The notes under the pieces: model-generated
Told to the model about the DNA's origin: nothing
The model's input: only the letters and a program-made list of their open reading frames with translations
The model's database searches: none
Origin: Nocardia inohanensis NBRC 100128
GTDB lineage: Bacteria > Actinomycetota > Actinomycetes > Mycobacteriales > Mycobacteriaceae
Length of the DNA: 64,000 bases
Direction: 5' to 3'
Assembly (NCBI RefSeq): GCF_001612945.1
Contig: NZ_BDBK01000014.1
Span: forward strand, 1-64,000
Shown here: positions 62,006-64,000 of the stretch, in pieces
Position numbering within the stretch: position 1 is the stretch's first letter
Layout of the letters: every line of letters starts with the position of its first letter
Position numbers and translations under genes: made by a program

Positions 62006-63106
62006 TCAGGAATGGGCGTAGCGATTGGCGGGACGCGGCAGACCGAGGCGTTCACGCAGGGTGGGGGTGTCCGCCGAGACGACCGCCGGCGGCGCGATAT
62101 CGGGCAGGTGCGGCAGCGCCGCGGGCAGGGCCAGCGGACGCAGCACCACGCCGTCGGCGGCGTTCCGGTCGCTCACCTCGGTCAGCAGGCCGCGCAGTTC
62201 CGCGGCGGTGCCGATGTGGAAGACGGTGTGCGGGGCCGCCGTCGCAGCCCAGTCCTCGAGTTGCGCGACCTCGGCGGCGGCCCGATCCGCGGTGGCGGCG
62301 AGGTGAATATCGATATCCAGCAGGATCCGGACCTGATCGGGGTCGCGTCCGGCTGCGGTTGTCGCCGTGCGGATTTCGCGGCGGTAGGCGATCGCGGTGG
62401 CCAGGTCACCGGCCGTGATCCGGATGAGGTCGGCGCGGCGGGCGGCCACTCCGGCACTGTGCGGGCCGGCGGCGCGCACCGCCACCAGCGGCTGCCCCTG
62501 CGGCGGGCGCGGAGTGATGGACGGCCCCTTCACCGAGAAGTTGTCGCCCGCGAAATTGATGTAGTGCAGCCGATTCCGGTCGATGAACCGCCCGGTGGGC
62601 ACATCGCGAATCTCGGCGTCGTCCTCCCAGCTGTCCCACAGCCGCGCCACCACCTCGGCGGCTTCATCGGCTTCGTGCCAGCGCGAAGCGGCATCCTGTT
62701 CGTCCTTGCGGCCGAAGAGTTTCGCTTCGCCGGTCGAGACGGTGAGCTCCCAGCCCGCGCGACCGGCGCTCGCGAAGTCCAGGCTCGCAATGGCTTTCGA
62801 GAGATGGAACGGTTCGGTGTGCGTGACCGACGCCTGCGGAATCAACCCGATCCGCCGGGTGACGGCGGCGACCCGGGCGGCCACCGCCACCGCGTCCAGC
62901 TGCCCCGCCGCACCCGCCGGCAACGCGAAAGCGTCCGGCAGGAAGGCGAAGTCGATGCCCGACTCCTCGGCGGCCCGCACCGCGTCCACCCAGTACCCGG
63001 CGGTGAACAACTCCTCGGCGCGGGAATCCGCGCGCCGCCAGGAAGCGGGGTGCGCGCCGGTACCGGAGAGCTCCAGGCCCAGCAGCAAGGGAGTTCGATC
63101 GGACAT
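62006..63106 (-). CDS. LLM-class flavin-dependent monooxygenase
   Basis: The 366-residue protein belongs to the same superfamily, with DFAFLPDAFALPAGAAG, GRAGWELTVSTGEAKLFG and a C-terminal DTPTLRERLGLPRP tail of the DszA-related type. ATG at 63106 overlaps the ABC ATPase stop by one base (TGATG); a GTG one codon upstream is possible. It is nine bases upstream of the NtaA-like gene. Confidence 0.87.
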   Translation of the reverse strand: MSDRTPLLLGLELSGTGAHPASWRRADSRAEELFTAGYWVDAVRAAEESGIDFAFLPDAFALPAGAAGQLDAVAVAARVAAVTRRIGLIPQASVTHTEPFHLSKAIASLDFASAGRAGWELTVSTGEAKLFGRKDEQDAASRWHEADEAAEVVARLWDSWEDDAEIRDVPTGRFIDRNRLHYINFAGDNFSVKGPSITPRPPQGQPLVAVRAAGPHSAGVAARRADLIRITAGDLATAIAYRREIRTATTAAGRDPDQVRILLDIDIHLAATADRAAAEVAQLEDWAATAAPHTVFHIGTAAELRGLLTEVSDRNAADGVVLRPLALPAALPHLPDIAPPAVVSADTPTLRERLGLPRPANRYAHS

Positions 63107-64000
63107 CACGCGGTCCTTTCCAGAGGGGTGGGCGCGACCGGTACGGCGGCCAGCAGTTCCCGGGTGTACTCGTCTCGCGGCGCGTCGAAGAGCGTTGCGG
63201 TGTCCGCGGTTTCGACGATTCGGCCGTGCCGCATGACCGCTACCCGGTCGGCGAGCCGCCGCACCACGGCGAGATCGTGCGAGATGAAGAGGTAGGCCAG
63301 GTTTCGTTCGGCCCGCAGGCGCTCCAGCAGGTCCAGGATCTGCGCCTGCACCGAGACGTCCAGTGCGGAAACCGGTTCGTCCAGGATCAGCAGGTCCGGA
63401 CGCAGCGCCAGCGCGCGGGCGATGGCGACCCGCTGCCGCTGACCGCCGGAGAGCTCGGCCGGACGGCGATCGAGGTAGTCGCCCGGCAGCGCGACCTGTT
63501 CCAGCAGTTCGGCCACCGTGTCGCGGCGGCCGCGCCGGGTGCCGATCCCGAACGCCTGCAAGGGCTCCGCCACGATCTGCGCGATGGTGAGTTTCGGATT
63601 CAGGGACACGTAGGGGTTCTGGTACACGACCTGAATCCGCCGCCGCAGCTCCCGCAGCTTCGCCCCGCGCAGCGTGGTGATATCCGCCCCGTCGAAGGTG
63701 ATGGTGCCCGCGTCCGCCGCCGCCAGCCGCGCGATGATCCGCGCGGTGGTGGACTTGCCGGAGCCGGATTCGCCCACCACGGCCAGGGTTTCGCCGCGCC
63801 GGACCTCCAGCGCGACATCATCCACGGCCGTCAGCGTGAAATCCCGCGTGATTCGGAAGGACTTCCGCAACCCGGTCGCGGTCAGCAGCGGACGGGGGTC
63901 GTCACCGTGCGCGGTCACCGCGGCAGCGCCGGGCTCCGTCCGCGCTACCGCCGCGGCGGCGCCACGAGGACCGTTCGCGTCGGGACGACCGGAGTCGGTA
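63106..64000 (-). CDS. Dipeptide/oligopeptide-type ABC ATPase, C-terminal part (runs off the window)
   Basis: The domain seen has Walker A GESGSGKST, Q-loop VVYQNPYVSLNPK, signature LSGGQRQRVAIARAL, Walker B LLILDEPVSALDV and His switch ISHDLAVV, a DppF-like sequence. The frame stays open to the window edge with a Pro/Ala/Gly-rich linker before the domain and no ribosome-binding site at the GTG at 63918. It is therefore probably the second half of a fused double ATPase. It is the first gene seen of the monooxygenase operon. Confidence 0.85.
   Translation of the reverse strand, partial: TDSGRPDANGPRGAAAAVARTEPGAAAVTAHGDDPRPLLTATGLRKSFRITRDFTLTAVDDVALEVRRGETLAVVGESGSGKSTTARIIARLAAADAGTITFDGADITTLRGAKLRELRRRIQVVYQNPYVSLNPKLTIAQIVAEPLQAFGIGTRRGRRDTVAELLEQVALPGDYLDRRPAELSGGQRQRVAIARALALRPDLLILDEPVSALDVSVQAQILDLLERLRAERNLAYLFISHDLAVVRRLADRVAVMRHGRIVETADTATLFDAPRDEYTRELLAAVPVAPTPLERTA

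Noticed and set aside
60659..63295. Long open frame on the + strand opposite the monooxygenase genes
   Set aside because: It covers the reverse complement of three well-supported coupled genes and has no domain.

Overview
The window is very GC-rich, gene-dense actinobacterial DNA, most likely Nocardia or a close mycolic-acid-containing relative (Rhodococcus/Mycobacterium side). Support comes from GTG starts, leaderless promoters, a PknK-type kinase, a tuberculostearate-type FAD oxidoreductase/methyltransferase pair, and a gene order that follows Mycobacterium tuberculosis leuA (Rv3710), recR/ybaB (Rv3715c/Rv3716c), Rv3718c, Rv3719, Rv3720 and dnaX (Rv3721c). Large blocks absent from that mycobacterial segment are inserted between these landmarks. 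I see no rRNA, tRNA, insertion sequence, prophage or CRISPR array.

Left third (1-19.3 kb): a hexanucleotide repeat, a LysR regulator, and a luciferase-like oxidoreductase behind a MerR-type promoter. Next come a MinD/ParA ATPase with a long Pro/Gly-rich N-terminus and leuA behind a leader peptide with three consecutive Leu codons. A four-gene operon follows (6431-14858): transglutaminase/DUF2126, ATP-grasp/alpha-E, transglutaminase and zinc peptidase, resembling Rv2566-Rv2569c and predicted to make or trim an unknown peptide-like product. Small orphan genes, recR-ybaB, a MerR/VOC pair and an SRPBCC protein complete the segment.

Middle (19.3-49.2 kb): the most striking gene is a 2038-residue protein with TIR, phosphoesterase-like, NACHT, pentapeptide and WD40 parts (21642-27758), an NLR-like architecture that suggests an immune or cell-death role. 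It is followed by the branched-fatty-acid pair, an esterase, a PknK homologue, the fadA-fadB beta-oxidation operon, dnaX with a 69-bp in-frame tandem repeat, a hypothetical gene, an ammonium transporter with a His-to-Glu change in the pore, a secreted zinc metallopeptidase and a DUF2207 membrane protein.

Right end (49.2-64 kb): two operons flank a ROK-family regulator. One has a GntR regulator, ferredoxin, sulfonate/nitrate-type ABC transporter and an AprA-like flavoprotein carrying HEAT repeats. The other has a peptide-type ABC ATPase, three flavin monooxygenases of the luciferase/DszA group and a DUF1684 protein. A leaderless short ORF with a Cys-Cys-Pro-Cys run lies just upstream of the ROK gene, which suggests cysteine-responsive attenuation. 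Together these point to an organosulfur scavenging region; that reading is inference.
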